A stretch of DNA of 64,000 nt from NCBI GenBank assembly GCA_964612925.1, contig CAZTFU010000010.1:1-64000 (forward strand), given 5' to 3'. This stretch comes from Phil1 sp964612925. GTDB lineage: Bacteria > Bacillota > Clostridia > Christensenellales > CAG-138. A model generated the notes under the pieces. It had not been told where the DNA came from and did no database searches. It worked only from the letters and a program-made list of their open reading frames with translations. Positions 8,938-18,214 of this stretch are shown here, piece by piece (position 1 is the first letter of the stretch; each line of letters starts with the position of its first letter). Made by a program: the position numbers and the translations under genes.

Positions 8938-10167
8938 GTGGTTAAGAATTTGCCTACCGTGGCACAGCGGTTTTTGAAGTATGTAAAGGTGGATACGCGC
9001 TCCAAGGACGGTGTGGAGGAAATACCCAGCACTCAGCGTCAATTTGATCTTGCCCGCATTATAGAGGCTGAAATGAAGGAAATCGGCCTGAGCGACGTGC
9101 ACATGGATGAGCATTGCTATGTGTACGGCTATGTTCCCGCAACGGATGAAGGTCTGCCCACGCTCGGCTTCATTGCGCATATGGATACGGTTGCATGGTA
9201 CGGTGAACACGGTGTAAATCCGCGCATAGTGGAAAATTATGACGGCGGCAGTATACATCTTAACGATTCCGCATGTATAGATATTGAAACGTTCCCGTAT
9301 ATGCGTGCGCTTGCGGGGCAGGATTTGATAGTTACGGACGGCACGACCGTGCTCGGCGCGGATGACAAGGCGGGCGTGGCGGAAATAATGACCATGGCCG
9401 AAATGCTCATGCGAGATAAGTCCGTGCGTCACGGCAAAATAGCAATAGGTTTCACCCCCGATGAGGAGGTTGGCAACGGTGCAACGCTTTTCGATGTGGA
9501 AGGTTTCGGTGCGGATTTTGCATACACCGTTGACGGCGGTCCCATAGGCGAAATAGAGTATGAAAACTTCAATGCGGCATCCGCATTTATAACCGTGCAG
9601 GGTCAAAGCATACACCCCGGCGGAGCAAAGGACAGAATGGTAAACTCCATACACGTTTTTGAGGAGTTTAATGCCATGCTGCCCGTATTCGATCGGCCCG
9701 AACATACGGAAGGGTATGAAGGCTTTTTCCATCTTGACATGATAGAGGGCAATGTTGAGCGTACCCGTGCCGCATACATAATACGCGATCACGACATGGC
9801 CAAGTTCACTTCACGCAAGCAGCTTATGCAGCGCGCGGCGGATTTTATAAACGCACGTTACGGCGAGGGCACGCTGAAGCTTGAGCTGAAGGACAGCTAC
9901 TACAATATGAAAGAAAAGATTCTGCCGCACATGCACCTTATAGATACCGCACAAACCGCAATGGAATCGCTTGATATAGTGCCGGAGGTTGTGCCCATAC
10001 GTGGCGGCACGGACGGCGCACGGCTTTCATACATGGGTCTGCCCTGCCCGAACCTGTGCACAGGCGGCTATAACTTCCACGGCAACAAGGAATTCATAAG
10101 CATACAAAGCCTTGAAAAAATGTGCGAACTGCTGCTTGAAATAGTAAAGCAGACCTACAACAAATAA
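8938..10167 (+). CDS. pepT: Peptidase T (M20B tripeptide aminopeptidase)
   Basis: 409 aa, starting at GTG with AGGAGGT 7 nt upstream. It carries the di-zinc M20 signature in the usual order: GFIAHMDTV, VLGADDKAGVAEI, TPDEEVGNGA (catalytic Glu), YTVDGGPIGEIEYE and the C-terminal CTGGYNFHGNKEF with the last metal-binding His. Length and motif order match PepT, a cytoplasmic enzyme that removes the N-terminal residue from tripeptides. It is a single-gene transcription unit, divergent from the PLP enzyme and closed by a strong terminator. An M20-family relative (ygeY) is encoded about 9 kb downstream, but the two are only distantly similar. Confidence 0.92.
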   Translation: MVKNLPTVAQRFLKYVKVDTRSKDGVEEIPSTQRQFDLARIIEAEMKEIGLSDVHMDEHCYVYGYVPATDEGLPTLGFIAHMDTVAWYGEHGVNPRIVENYDGGSIHLNDSACIDIETFPYMRALAGQDLIVTDGTTVLGADDKAGVAEIMTMAEMLMRDKSVRHGKIAIGFTPDEEVGNGATLFDVEGFGADFAYTVDGGPIGEIEYENFNAASAFITVQGQSIHPGGAKDRMVNSIHVFEEFNAMLPVFDRPEHTEGYEGFFHLDMIEGNVERTRAAYIIRDHDMAKFTSRKQLMQRAADFINARYGEGTLKLELKDSYYNMKEKILPHMHLIDTAQTAMESLDIVPEVVPIRGGTDGARLSYMGLPCPNLCTGGYNFHGNKEFISIQSLEKMCELLLEIVKQTYNK

Positions 10168-10182
10168 ACCCTTTTAACCGCC

Positions 10183-10215
10183 AAAGGCCGCGTGAGAGCA
10201 TGCGGCCTTTTATCT
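10183..10215 (+). terminator. Rho-independent terminator after pepT
   Basis: AAAGGCCGC pairs perfectly with GCGGCCTTT around a 10-nt loop and is followed by TTATCTTTTATT, 15 nt after the pepT stop. Confidence 0.85.
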
Positions 10216-10252
10216 TTTATTATGCGTTTTTGCGGCGCACTTGGCCGCGGAC

Positions 10253-10304
10253 GGATATAAAAAGCCAAACGGTCGAGTTACAAACGCTCATGCCGTTTGG
10301 CTTT
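10253..10304 (-). terminator. Rho-independent terminator after deoC (end of ssnA-ygfK-xdhD-deoC operon)
   Basis: On the minus strand AAAGCCAAACGG pairs with CCGTTTGGCTTT (12 bp perfect) around a 20-nt loop, followed by TTTATATCC. It lies 27 nt beyond the deoC stop. Confidence 0.82.
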
Positions 10305-10330
10305 ATCGCTTCTTTAATGTCGGCGTCGGA

Positions 10331-10990
10331 CTATTTCGCCGCTGACGCTTCCTTCATAATGGCTATGCCCGCGCTTGCGCCAAGGCGGTTTGCGCCGGCG
10401 GAGATCATTTTCATTGCATCGGCATATGTGCGTATGCCGCCCGCCGCCTTAACGCCCATCTTGTCGCCCACCGTGCGGCGCATAAGGGCAACGTCCGCCT
10501 CGGTTGCGCCGCCTACAGAAAAGCCCGTGCTCGTCTTTACAAAATCCGCGCCCGCTTCCTTCGCGGCGATGCATGCGCGTTCCTTTTCCTCATCCGTAAG
10601 CAGGCAGCATTCTATTATAACCTTGACTATGGCCTTGGGATGCGCGGCATCGACAACAGCCTGTATATCTTCCCGCACGCACTGCCACTCGCCCGCCTTT
10701 GCAAGGCCGATGTTTATCACCATATCAACCTCCTCGGCACCTGCGGCAACGCTCAGGCGGGTTTCCGCGGCCTTTGCTTCACTTAAAGCCGCGCCGAGAG
10801 GAAAGCCCACCACACAGCAAACCTTTGTGTCCGTCTCTTTAAGCAGTTTTGATGCGAGGGGTACATAGGCGCTGTTTACGCACACGGATGCAAAGTGGTA
10901 TTCCTTTGCCTCCTCGCACAGCTTTGTTATCATTTCGCTCGTTGCATCCGCTTTCAAAAGGGTGTGGTCAATATATCTGTTCAGTTCCAT
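10331..10990 (-). CDS. deoC: Deoxyribose-phosphate aldolase
   Basis: 219 aa, full length for DeoC. The enzyme splits 2-deoxyribose 5-phosphate into glyceraldehyde 3-phosphate and acetaldehyde, the last step of deoxynucleoside breakdown. The Schiff-base lysine is Lys152 in ADFVKTSTGF; Lys123 in VKVIIE and the early RYIDHTLLKADAT are also conserved. The C-terminal phosphate site KAAGGIRTYADA is present. GGAGG precedes the ATG. The gene starts only 18 nt after the xdhD stop on the same strand and ends at a strong terminator, so it is the last gene of the selenium-linked purine operon rather than part of a standard deo operon. That linkage is the unusual point. Confidence 0.94.
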   Translation of the reverse strand: MELNRYIDHTLLKADATSEMITKLCEEAKEYHFASVCVNSAYVPLASKLLKETDTKVCCVVGFPLGAALSEAKAAETRLSVAAGAEEVDMVINIGLAKAGEWQCVREDIQAVVDAAHPKAIVKVIIECCLLTDEEKERACIAAKEAGADFVKTSTGFSVGGATEADVALMRRTVGDKMGVKAAGGIRTYADAMKMISAGANRLGASAGIAIMKEASAAK

Positions 10991-11008
10991 TGTAAATGAT
11001 CCTCCTAA

Positions 11009-13558
11009 TTATTTCTTTGAATACGGCGTTGATTTGAGCGGCAGTGAATACCGCTCCTCACCGTCGCGCATATAATATGCTTCCGCTATTGCGGCGGCCG
11101 TGGGTATGGATGTTATCTCGCCTATACCTATTGCGCCGCGGGCTTTGTCTATGCCGCTTTTTTCGATTATTATAGATTTTACCTCGGGGCAGTTATCCGC
11201 ACGGAAAAGTCCGAGCGTGCCGTATTTTGCCGTGGGTCTGCAATTGTCCAGCGGATAATTCTCCGTCAATGCAAAACCGCAGCTCATTATTACGCCGCCC
11301 TCTATCTGCCCTTCAACGCTTAATGGGTTTACGGCGCGGCCCACATCGTGCGCGGCAATTATCTCCTTCACGCGGCCGCTCTCCTCGTCAAGCACGGCAA
11401 CCTGCGTTGCGTATCCGTATGCCACATGGCTTACGGGGTTCGGCTTGTCACTGCCCAGCGGATCCGTCGCGGCAAGGTACTCACCGTAGTACTCCTTACC
11501 TTCAAGCGCACCAAGACCCTCCTTGGCGATATCCTCCTTCAGCCCTTGGCATGCCCTAAGTGCCGCCTCCCCCGTTATAAGGGTTTGGCGGGAACCCGAC
11601 GTTGTGCCCGAATCGGGTGAAAGGCTGCTTGAACCGTCATACACCACCGCATCCCGCGATACAGAAAGCTCATCCGTAACATATTGCATAAGCACGGTGC
11701 CAAGCCCCTGACCTATGCAGCTTGCGCCCGCCTGAATGTGTATTTTTCCGTCTGTCACCTTCAGCCTTACGCGCCCCGTGTCGGGAAGGCCAACGCCCAC
11801 GCCCGCGTTTTTCATGGCGCAAGCTATACCCGCGTATTTTGCGCCTTCATACGCTTCCTTTACGGCCTCAAGCGTTTCCGCAAGACCCGTTGATGCATCC
11901 GCAATCTGGCCGTTCGGCAATACCTGACCCGGCCGTATGGCGTTCCTATAGCGTATTTCCCATGGGCTTATGCCTATCTTGTGCGCCATGCGGTTGAGCA
12001 TGCTTTCCATGGCAAAACAGGTCTGCGTCACGCCAAAGCCGCGAAACGCGCCCGCCGGGGGATTGTTCGTATAATATGCGTAACCGTCTATTTCAAAGTT
12101 CTGATAGTTGTACGGCCCCGCCGCATGTGTGCAGGCGCGTTCAAGCACGGGCCCGCCAAGGCTTGCGTATGCGCCCGTATCCGCAATAACGGTTGCCTTA
12201 ACGCCCTGAATAATGCCGTTTTCGTCACAGCCAAGCGTGAATTCCATGTCCATCGGGTGGCGTTTGGGGTGAACAAGAATGCTTTCCGCACGGCTCAGCT
12301 TTACCTTTACGGGTCTGCCCGTAAGGAATGCCGCAAGTGCCGCGTGATGCTGTACGCTCACATCCTCCTTGCCGCCAAAGCCGCCGCCCACAAGCTTGTT
12401 TTCAACATATACTTTTTCCATGGGCAATCCGAGCATGGGCGCCGTCTCATGTTGTGTATCGTAAACGCTCTGGTCGGAAGAGTATATCCTGACTCCCCCG
12501 TCAAACGGTTCCGCCACGGCGCATTCGGGCTCAAGGAATGCATGTTCGGTAAAGGGTGTGGAGTATTTGCCGCAAAGAACATATTTGCTCTTTGCTATGG
12601 CTTCCTCTGCGTTTCCTCTTGACACATGCTTGTGCGCAAGCAGATTCCCGCCCTCGTGCAGACTCGGTGCGCCGTCCGCCATCGCTTCATACGCATTTTT
12701 TATGGGCTCAAGCGGTTCGTATTCAACCTGAACGAGTGCCTTGCCCGCTTCCACCGCCTCCGCCGTTTCTCCTACGACAAGCGCTATTGCGTCGCCAAGG
12801 TAACGGGTACAGTCGCCCTCGGCTATCATGGTATCCCAGTCCTTTTTAAGATGACCCACCTTGTTCTGCCCCGGAATATCCTTTGCGGTGTATACGGCGA
12901 TTATCCCTTCATGCTCAAGCGCTTTCGATGTGTCTATCTTTATAACCCTTGCGCGTGGATACTTTGCACGCAGTGCGCTTGCGTATGCCATGTTTTCAAG
13001 GTACATGTCATCCGTATATTCGCCGTAGCCCAGCACTTTTTCCCTAACGTCAAGACGCGGCACACGGCTGCCTACGTTCCAGTTTTCATTTTCCTCGGGT
13101 ATGCACCCCTCGCTTAGAAGCTTTGCGGCAAGCTTTACGGCCTCAACTATTTTAACATAGCCCGTGCAGCGGCATATGTTGCCGCGAAGGGCTTTGCGTA
13201 TCTGCGTATCATCGGGGTCGCCTGTTTGGTCAAGCAATGCCTTTGCCGCCATTACCATGCCCGGCGTGCAGAAGCCGCACTGCACCGCCCCGGCGTGGCC
13301 GAAGGCGTAAACATATACTTCCTTTTCAAACGGAGAAAGTCCTTCCGTGGTTATTATGTGCTTGCCCTCAAGCCTTGCGGTGCGCTGAACGCAAGCCTTT
13401 GCCGCGCGGCCGTCGATTATAACGGTGCACGTGCCGCATGCGCCCTCACTGCAACCGTCCTTAACGGAGGTGAGCCTAAGCTCATCCCTCAAAAAGCGCA
13501 GCAGCGGCATATCCGCTTCACATCGTACCGAATTGCCGTTAACATAGAAGCAGCTCAT
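11009..13558 (-). CDS. xdhD: Selenium-dependent xanthine dehydrogenase-like molybdenum hydroxylase (XdhD type)
   Basis: About 849 aa. A fused N-terminal 2Fe-2S domain has both cysteine sets (GCSEGACGTC at about 36-45, and CGFC plus CRCTGY near 90-132). A molybdopterin domain follows, with LVGGGFGGKEDVS, GAFRGFGVTQTCF and the active-site glutamate region AIGIGEITSIPTAAA. There is no FAD domain, as expected for XdhD-type proteins. Members are linked to selenium as a labile Mo ligand, not to selenocysteine; no in-frame TGA was needed here. The ATG at 13558 is preferred because GGGAAGGGAG precedes it; an earlier Met would add 11 residues. ygfK, encoded 36 nt upstream, is the likely electron partner. 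The substrate (xanthine, urate or another purine) cannot be told from the sequence. Confidence 0.88.
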   Translation of the reverse strand: MSCFYVNGNSVRCEADMPLLRFLRDELRLTSVKDGCSEGACGTCTVIIDGRAAKACVQRTARLEGKHIITTEGLSPFEKEVYVYAFGHAGAVQCGFCTPGMVMAAKALLDQTGDPDDTQIRKALRGNICRCTGYVKIVEAVKLAAKLLSEGCIPEENENWNVGSRVPRLDVREKVLGYGEYTDDMYLENMAYASALRAKYPRARVIKIDTSKALEHEGIIAVYTAKDIPGQNKVGHLKKDWDTMIAEGDCTRYLGDAIALVVGETAEAVEAGKALVQVEYEPLEPIKNAYEAMADGAPSLHEGGNLLAHKHVSRGNAEEAIAKSKYVLCGKYSTPFTEHAFLEPECAVAEPFDGGVRIYSSDQSVYDTQHETAPMLGLPMEKVYVENKLVGGGFGGKEDVSVQHHAALAAFLTGRPVKVKLSRAESILVHPKRHPMDMEFTLGCDENGIIQGVKATVIADTGAYASLGGPVLERACTHAAGPYNYQNFEIDGYAYYTNNPPAGAFRGFGVTQTCFAMESMLNRMAHKIGISPWEIRYRNAIRPGQVLPNGQIADASTGLAETLEAVKEAYEGAKYAGIACAMKNAGVGVGLPDTGRVRLKVTDGKIHIQAGASCIGQGLGTVLMQYVTDELSVSRDAVVYDGSSSLSPDSGTTSGSRQTLITGEAALRACQGLKEDIAKEGLGALEGKEYYGEYLAATDPLGSDKPNPVSHVAYGYATQVAVLDEESGRVKEIIAAHDVGRAVNPLSVEGQIEGGVIMSCGFALTENYPLDNCRPTAKYGTLGLFRADNCPEVKSIIIEKSGIDKARGAIGIGEITSIPTAAAIAEAYYMRDGEERYSLPLKSTPYSKK

Positions 13559-13594
13559 GTTGTTCGCTCCCTTCCCATAATGCTTTTGCAAGCA

Positions 13595-16558
13595 TTAAAG
13601 CATATAACCGTAATCATTCAAAACAGAGAGTATAACGGCCTCAATATCCCTGTCAAGCTCGCCGGGCTTATTAAGGCAAACCTCACTCACTTCGCCGTTA
13701 AGTCTGAGCCTTATTGTGCCGCTTTGCTTATCGTTAAGCACAAAGCCGTTGTTTTCGCTTTCGTTAAAGCCCTGCTCATCCGCAAAAACGGTAAGCTTAT
13801 CCTTGTACGGCTTCCCGCTGTACGGGCAGAACACGGCACAGTCGCCGCACTCGTTGCACAGCGCATCAATATGCACTATCTGCCGTTGTGCCTTGCCGCG
13901 TACCTTTATTGCAACGTTTGCGCGGTTCGGGCAGCAGGATACGCAGTTTTCGCACACCGTGGAGCAACCAAGGCAACGCTTGGCCTCCGCTTCGCCGCAC
14001 TGACGAGAAACAAGTTTCTGCTTTCTTGCAAGCGTTTCGCGGTAATCGCGCGCGGCGGCGGGATTTGTCATGTATCCCTTGGTAAAGCCTATCACGGCAT
14101 CGGCAAAGCGCCTTGCATCCGCAATGGCTTCAACAACGGTAGCGGGGCCGCGCAGGGCATCGCCCGCCGTGAACACGCCCGCTCCGCAATCAAACGGGGC
14201 ACGGCCGCGCTCATCAAGCGTAACGCCGTATTTTGCAAACGCTTCGCCGTCTACCTTTTCGCCCACGGCCGCAATTACAGTGTCCGCCGCAACATAAGTA
14301 AGCTCATCCGTTTCCGTGACGCTCCTTCGCCCGCTTGAATCAAGCTCGCCAAGCGCCATCCTGCGGCATATAAGCTTGCCGTCCTTTTGTTCAACGGGTG
14401 CAAGGAGCTGAGCAAACTCCACTCCGTCCTCCAGTGCAAGTCTTAATTCTTCTTCATCGGCAGGCATGTATTTCTTTGTGCGGCGGTAAACTATGCTTAC
14501 CTTTTCAACGCCCATGCGTTTTGCGGCGCGCGCGGCATCCATTGCGGTGTTGCCGCCGCCTATTACCGCAACCGCATTGCCGAGAGAAAGCGTTTCGGGC
14601 GCGGCCTTTGCCGTGCGCAGGAAGTCCATAACGTTCATAACGTTGCCGCTTATGTCAAGTTTGCCGTGCTTTTGTGCGCCGAATGCAAGCAGTATATACT
14701 CATAGCCCTCAGCCTTGAGGTCGTAAAGACTCGGCGCATCCTTGCCGCAAACGAACTTCGCACCAAGCTTTTCAGCTATTGCAACATCCTTTTCAACGGC
14801 CTCGTTCGCGATCCTGAATTCGGGGATTATGTTCCTCACTATGCCGCCCGGCTCATTTTCGCGTTCGAACACGGTCACGGGGAAGCCTTCCCTTGCAAGG
14901 AAGTAAGCCGCCGCTATGCCCGCGGGTCCCGCGCCTATTACGGCCGTTTTTTTGCCGCTTTGCTCAGCGGGTTTGTTAAGGCGAGCCATTACCGCATCAT
15001 AGCCCTTTTCGGCGGCAATAAGCTTCAATGAGCGAATATACACGCTGTCCTCATAGAAGTTGCGCGTGCATTTATCCATGCAACGGTGTGCGCATATGGT
15101 GCCCGTCATGAATGGCAGCGGATTCTTTTCAAGTATAAGTTCAAGTGCCTCCGCATACATTTGCTTTTCGACAAGCTGAATGTACTCGGGAATATCCTGA
15201 TGTATGGGGCAACCGCCCGAACAGGGTGCCGAGAAGCAATCCACCATCGGCAAGGGCTTATCGTTTTTCCTGCTCGGCAGGGGCTTTATGGGTTTGATAT
15301 AGTGTGCGTCCCGCTCCGCTTCATAACTGAGCTCCTCAACCTTGGCCGCATCAACAAGCGTGAACGGACGCTTTTCAAGCGTATCGAAAAGCTCACCAAG
15401 CTGCTTAAAGCGGTTGTAGCCGCCGGGCTTCAATACCGTTGTCGCAACGGTTATGGGCCAAATGCCCGCCTCATAAAGCGGCTTTATGTTGAAGAAATCC
15501 GCACCGCCCGAATATGAAAGCCTGAGTTTGCCGCCGAATTCGCGGCTTATGCGCGCGGCCATTTCTATCGTAAGCGGGTAAAGCGAACGACCCGACATGT
15601 ACATTTCCGCACTCGGCAGTTCATTTGCCTTAACGTCAACGGGGAACGTGTTTGAAAGCTTCAGCCCGAATTCAACGCCGTTTTCATTTGCAAGTGCCAT
15701 AAGGCGGTGGAACATGGGCACGGCATCGCAATACTGAAGATCCTCATTAAAATGGTGCTCGTCAAACGCGATATAATCAAAGCCCAGCTTATCAAGCCTT
15801 GCACGGGCAAATTCGTAGCCGAGTATGGTCGGATTGCACTTTACGAATGTGTTCAGTCCCTTTTCGGCGATAAGATAGCTTGCAATGGCCTCTATTTCAT
15901 CGGGCGGGCAACCGTGGAGCGTGGATACCGTAACGCCCGTTGCAATGCGCGGCGAAACGGTTGCGAAGTAATCCGCCATATCGGGGAAACGCTCCGTAAG
16001 GTACGTCATGCATTCGTTCCATATGGGCGTTGAGGATGCGTCCTTCATGCCCTCTATAAAATTGTTCAGCTTTTCGGTCTTTATTCCCGCAAGGTCATAG
16101 CCCACGCTTATGTTGAACTGGAATCCGTTCGGATCACCCAGCGAATAAAGCTTTGCAATAAGCTTTATCGCAAAATAAGCCTTAACGTATTCTTCAAATG
16201 CCTGCGGCACGGTAAGCTCCGTGCTCCATTCGCAGTTATAGCCCTCGTCGTTTGCCAAAATGCAGGGACGGTTTATGCAGGCGGCAAGCTCCTCGCCATC
16301 CATCTTCTGCACGGTTTTAAGCTCAAAAAACCTTGCGCCCGCGTAGTAGCCCGCAACTATGTTTTCGGCAAGCTGTGTATTCGGGCCCGCGGCGGGGCCG
16401 AAGGGAGCCTCAAGCTTGTTGCCGAAAAGCGTAAGCGCGGAATCGTCCTTTTTAACATACGGTGAATTTACTCCGAAAACGGAACCGCTTGATTCCTTTT
16501 CGGATATAATCCAATCAATAAGCTTCGCAAAGGGCATTGGGTACATTTTTTCGCTCAT
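13595..16558 (-). CDS. ygfK: YgfK-type iron-sulfur flavoprotein (putative selenate reductase subunit)
   Basis: 987 aa with three visible parts. An N-terminal dihydroorotate dehydrogenase-like barrel (about 1-420) contains VSTLHGCPPDEIE and SYSGGADFFNI. A glutamate-synthase-small-subunit-like NAD(P)H/FAD region (about 440-860) follows, with the cysteine cluster CSGGCPIHQDIPEY, FAD motif VIGAGPAGIAAAYFLA and NADP motif VIGGGNTAMDAARAAKR. C-terminal ferredoxin-like cysteines CLGCSTVCENCVSCCPN and CNECGDCAVFCPYSGKPY complete it. The architecture matches YgfK, named a selenate reductase subunit in E. coli but now associated with anaerobic purine catabolism clusters. It likely passes electrons between NAD(P)H and the molybdenum hydroxylase. 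It lies between ssnA and xdhD with gaps of about 31 and 36 nt. Confidence 0.9.
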   Translation of the reverse strand: MSEKMYPMPFAKLIDWIISEKESSGSVFGVNSPYVKKDDSALTLFGNKLEAPFGPAAGPNTQLAENIVAGYYAGARFFELKTVQKMDGEELAACINRPCILANDEGYNCEWSTELTVPQAFEEYVKAYFAIKLIAKLYSLGDPNGFQFNISVGYDLAGIKTEKLNNFIEGMKDASSTPIWNECMTYLTERFPDMADYFATVSPRIATGVTVSTLHGCPPDEIEAIASYLIAEKGLNTFVKCNPTILGYEFARARLDKLGFDYIAFDEHHFNEDLQYCDAVPMFHRLMALANENGVEFGLKLSNTFPVDVKANELPSAEMYMSGRSLYPLTIEMAARISREFGGKLRLSYSGGADFFNIKPLYEAGIWPITVATTVLKPGGYNRFKQLGELFDTLEKRPFTLVDAAKVEELSYEAERDAHYIKPIKPLPSRKNDKPLPMVDCFSAPCSGGCPIHQDIPEYIQLVEKQMYAEALELILEKNPLPFMTGTICAHRCMDKCTRNFYEDSVYIRSLKLIAAEKGYDAVMARLNKPAEQSGKKTAVIGAGPAGIAAAYFLAREGFPVTVFERENEPGGIVRNIIPEFRIANEAVEKDVAIAEKLGAKFVCGKDAPSLYDLKAEGYEYILLAFGAQKHGKLDISGNVMNVMDFLRTAKAAPETLSLGNAVAVIGGGNTAMDAARAAKRMGVEKVSIVYRRTKKYMPADEEELRLALEDGVEFAQLLAPVEQKDGKLICRRMALGELDSSGRRSVTETDELTYVAADTVIAAVGEKVDGEAFAKYGVTLDERGRAPFDCGAGVFTAGDALRGPATVVEAIADARRFADAVIGFTKGYMTNPAAARDYRETLARKQKLVSRQCGEAEAKRCLGCSTVCENCVSCCPNRANVAIKVRGKAQRQIVHIDALCNECGDCAVFCPYSGKPYKDKLTVFADEQGFNESENNGFVLNDKQSGTIRLRLNGEVSEVCLNKPGELDRDIEAVILSVLNDYGYML

Positions 16559-16589
16559 TTTACTATCCTCCGTTTTGATTATGCGTGTA

Positions 16590-17921
16590 TCAGCCGTTCA
16601 GTTTATGCCAAAGCTTTTCGGCGGTCTCAAGCGTTTTTGCGTTTTCGGCTTCCTCGTCGGCTATAAGAAGTTTCCTATCCCGCATCAATATGCGGCCCGC
16701 GCACATTGTGGTTTCACATTGTCTGCCGGCCATGCCGAATATCATATGACCGTCTATATTGTCCGCGGAGAACGGCGTAAACGGCTTATAATCCATAACT
16801 ATAACGTCCGCCGCCGCGCCCGCCTTTATGACGCCAAGCTGCTGCGGGAAGTATTTTGCGGCAATCTTTGCATTGTTTGCAAACAGCATTGTTGTGACCT
16901 CGCCCCATGCAACGTTGGGCATGGCGGCATTGTGCCGCTGAATGGTAAGGGCGCTCTTTAGGCTTTCAAGCATGTCAAACGTGTATGCATCCGTGCCGAG
17001 TCCTACCGTTATGCCCTTTTCAAACAGCTTCAGCACGGGCGAACACCCAACCGCGTTACCCATGTTGGACTGCGGATTGTTCACGACCATGGTGCCCGTG
17101 TCGCGTATTATGTCCATCTCACTCGGACTTACATGTATGCAGTGGCCAAGCAGCGTCTTTTCACCGAGAATGCCGTTGTACATAAGGCGGTTGACACTGC
17201 GGCAGCCGTAGTTTTTCATGGAATCGTAAACATCGTTCATGCCCTCGCAAACATGAATGTGGAAACCCGTGCGGCCGTTATTGGCCTTGACCATCTTTTC
17301 AAATGTTTTGTCCCCTATGGTGAACAGCGCATGGCCGCCGAACATAGCCTTGAGCATGGGGTCGTTTTCACGTTCGCAGTAGTCTATAAAGTTCTTGTTT
17401 TCCTCAATGGAAGCGTCGCACTTCTTTTCACCGTCGCGCTCGCTCACCTCATAGCAAAGGCATGCGCGTATGCCGAGTGCCTTTGCGGCCTTTGCAATTT
17501 CAAAAAGGCTGCCTTCTATTTCGCAAAAGCTTGCATGATGGTCGAATATCGTGGTACAGCCCGTCTTTATACAGTCTATTATCGTGGTGTATGCGCTGCG
17601 GCTTGTGCCCTCAAGGGTAAGCTTGCGGTCTATGTTCCACCACATACCGTCAAGCACCTCAAAAAAGTTTGTGGGGTTGTATCCGTTTATGCTCAATCCG
17701 CGCGCAAGTGCCGAATAAATGTGCGTGTGCGCATTGATGAACGCGGGCATTATAACGCCGCCCCTTGCGTCAACAAATTCGGCTTGGGGGTACCTTTTAA
17801 GCATATCCGCCGTGGTACCGACATCCTTTATAAGCTCGTTTTCCGTTACGACTGCGCCGTTTTCAAAATACGGCGATGCCGCATCCCTTGTTATCAGCCT
17901 GCCGTTGCCAATGATAATCAT
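16590..17921 (-). CDS. ssnA: Putative aminohydrolase SsnA
   Basis: 443 aa metal-dependent amidohydrolase of the SsnA group. Zinc-binding motifs are visible: NAHTHIYSALARG (first His pair), FHIHVCEG, GHCIHVSP and GLGTDAYTFDML. The overall layout matches guanine-deaminase/ATZ-TRZ-like enzymes. SsnA members occur in selenium-linked purine gene sets, where a deaminase or ring-opening role is assumed; the exact substrate is not known. AAGGAGG lies 9 nt before the ATG. It is the first gene of the minus-strand operon, divergent from the YheO-like regulator. Confidence 0.9.
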   Translation of the reverse strand: MIIIGNGRLITRDAASPYFENGAVVTENELIKDVGTTADMLKRYPQAEFVDARGGVIMPAFINAHTHIYSALARGLSINGYNPTNFFEVLDGMWWNIDRKLTLEGTSRSAYTTIIDCIKTGCTTIFDHHASFCEIEGSLFEIAKAAKALGIRACLCYEVSERDGEKKCDASIEENKNFIDYCERENDPMLKAMFGGHALFTIGDKTFEKMVKANNGRTGFHIHVCEGMNDVYDSMKNYGCRSVNRLMYNGILGEKTLLGHCIHVSPSEMDIIRDTGTMVVNNPQSNMGNAVGCSPVLKLFEKGITVGLGTDAYTFDMLESLKSALTIQRHNAAMPNVAWGEVTTMLFANNAKIAAKYFPQQLGVIKAGAAADVIVMDYKPFTPFSADNIDGHMIFGMAGRQCETTMCAGRILMRDRKLLIADEEAENAKTLETAEKLWHKLNG

Positions 17922-18063
17922 GCGTAAAAGCCTCCTTAAAAATATGGTGAATATGGTGAATATAATAAAAACGCTCGGACAACGAAGGGCATATACCCCA
18001 TGTTTTCGCCCGCGCGCTAAGCACTCCCTTACAGCTACCGTATCAAACTTAAATTACATTATT

Positions 18064-18093
18064 ATAATAACATCCGCACGGCCGCCTTGGCAA
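18064..18093 (-). promoter_or_regulatory. Possible promoter of the ssnA operon
   Basis: On the minus strand TTGCCA is followed after 18 bp by TATTAT (overlapping a TATAAT). The implied leader of about 135 nt holds tandem copies of a 9-bp unit GGTGAATAT at about 17943-17963, close to the ssnA ribosome site. I see no known riboswitch in it. Confidence 0.42.
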
Positions 18094-18148
18094 GAATAAA
18101 TGGCACAAAATATTTTTTGATTGGCTAAATTTTATTTTGATATCGCCT

Positions 18149-18196
18149 TTGCAACTGCCGTGATGTATGATAAACTAATCATACGGTATCCGATAC
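18149..18196 (+). promoter_or_regulatory. Promoter of regulator/ygeY/ygeW with overlapping inverted repeat (candidate operator)
   Basis: TTGCAA, a 16-bp spacer and TAAACT form a probable promoter. The -10 lies inside a perfect inverted repeat, GTATGAT-N6-ATCATAC (18165-18184), and a second short palindrome GTATC-C-GATAC follows at 18186-18196 just before the ribosome site. A repeat over the -10 is a typical place for autoregulation. A YheO-like regulator binding here is inference. Confidence 0.5.
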
Positions 18197-18214
18197 GGAA
18201 CGGAGGCGATGTGT

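Noticed and set aside
11009..13558. Selenoprotein with in-frame TGA in xdhD
   Set aside because: The reading frame is continuous and the family uses a labile selenium ligand on Mo, so no selenocysteine codon or SECIS element is needed.
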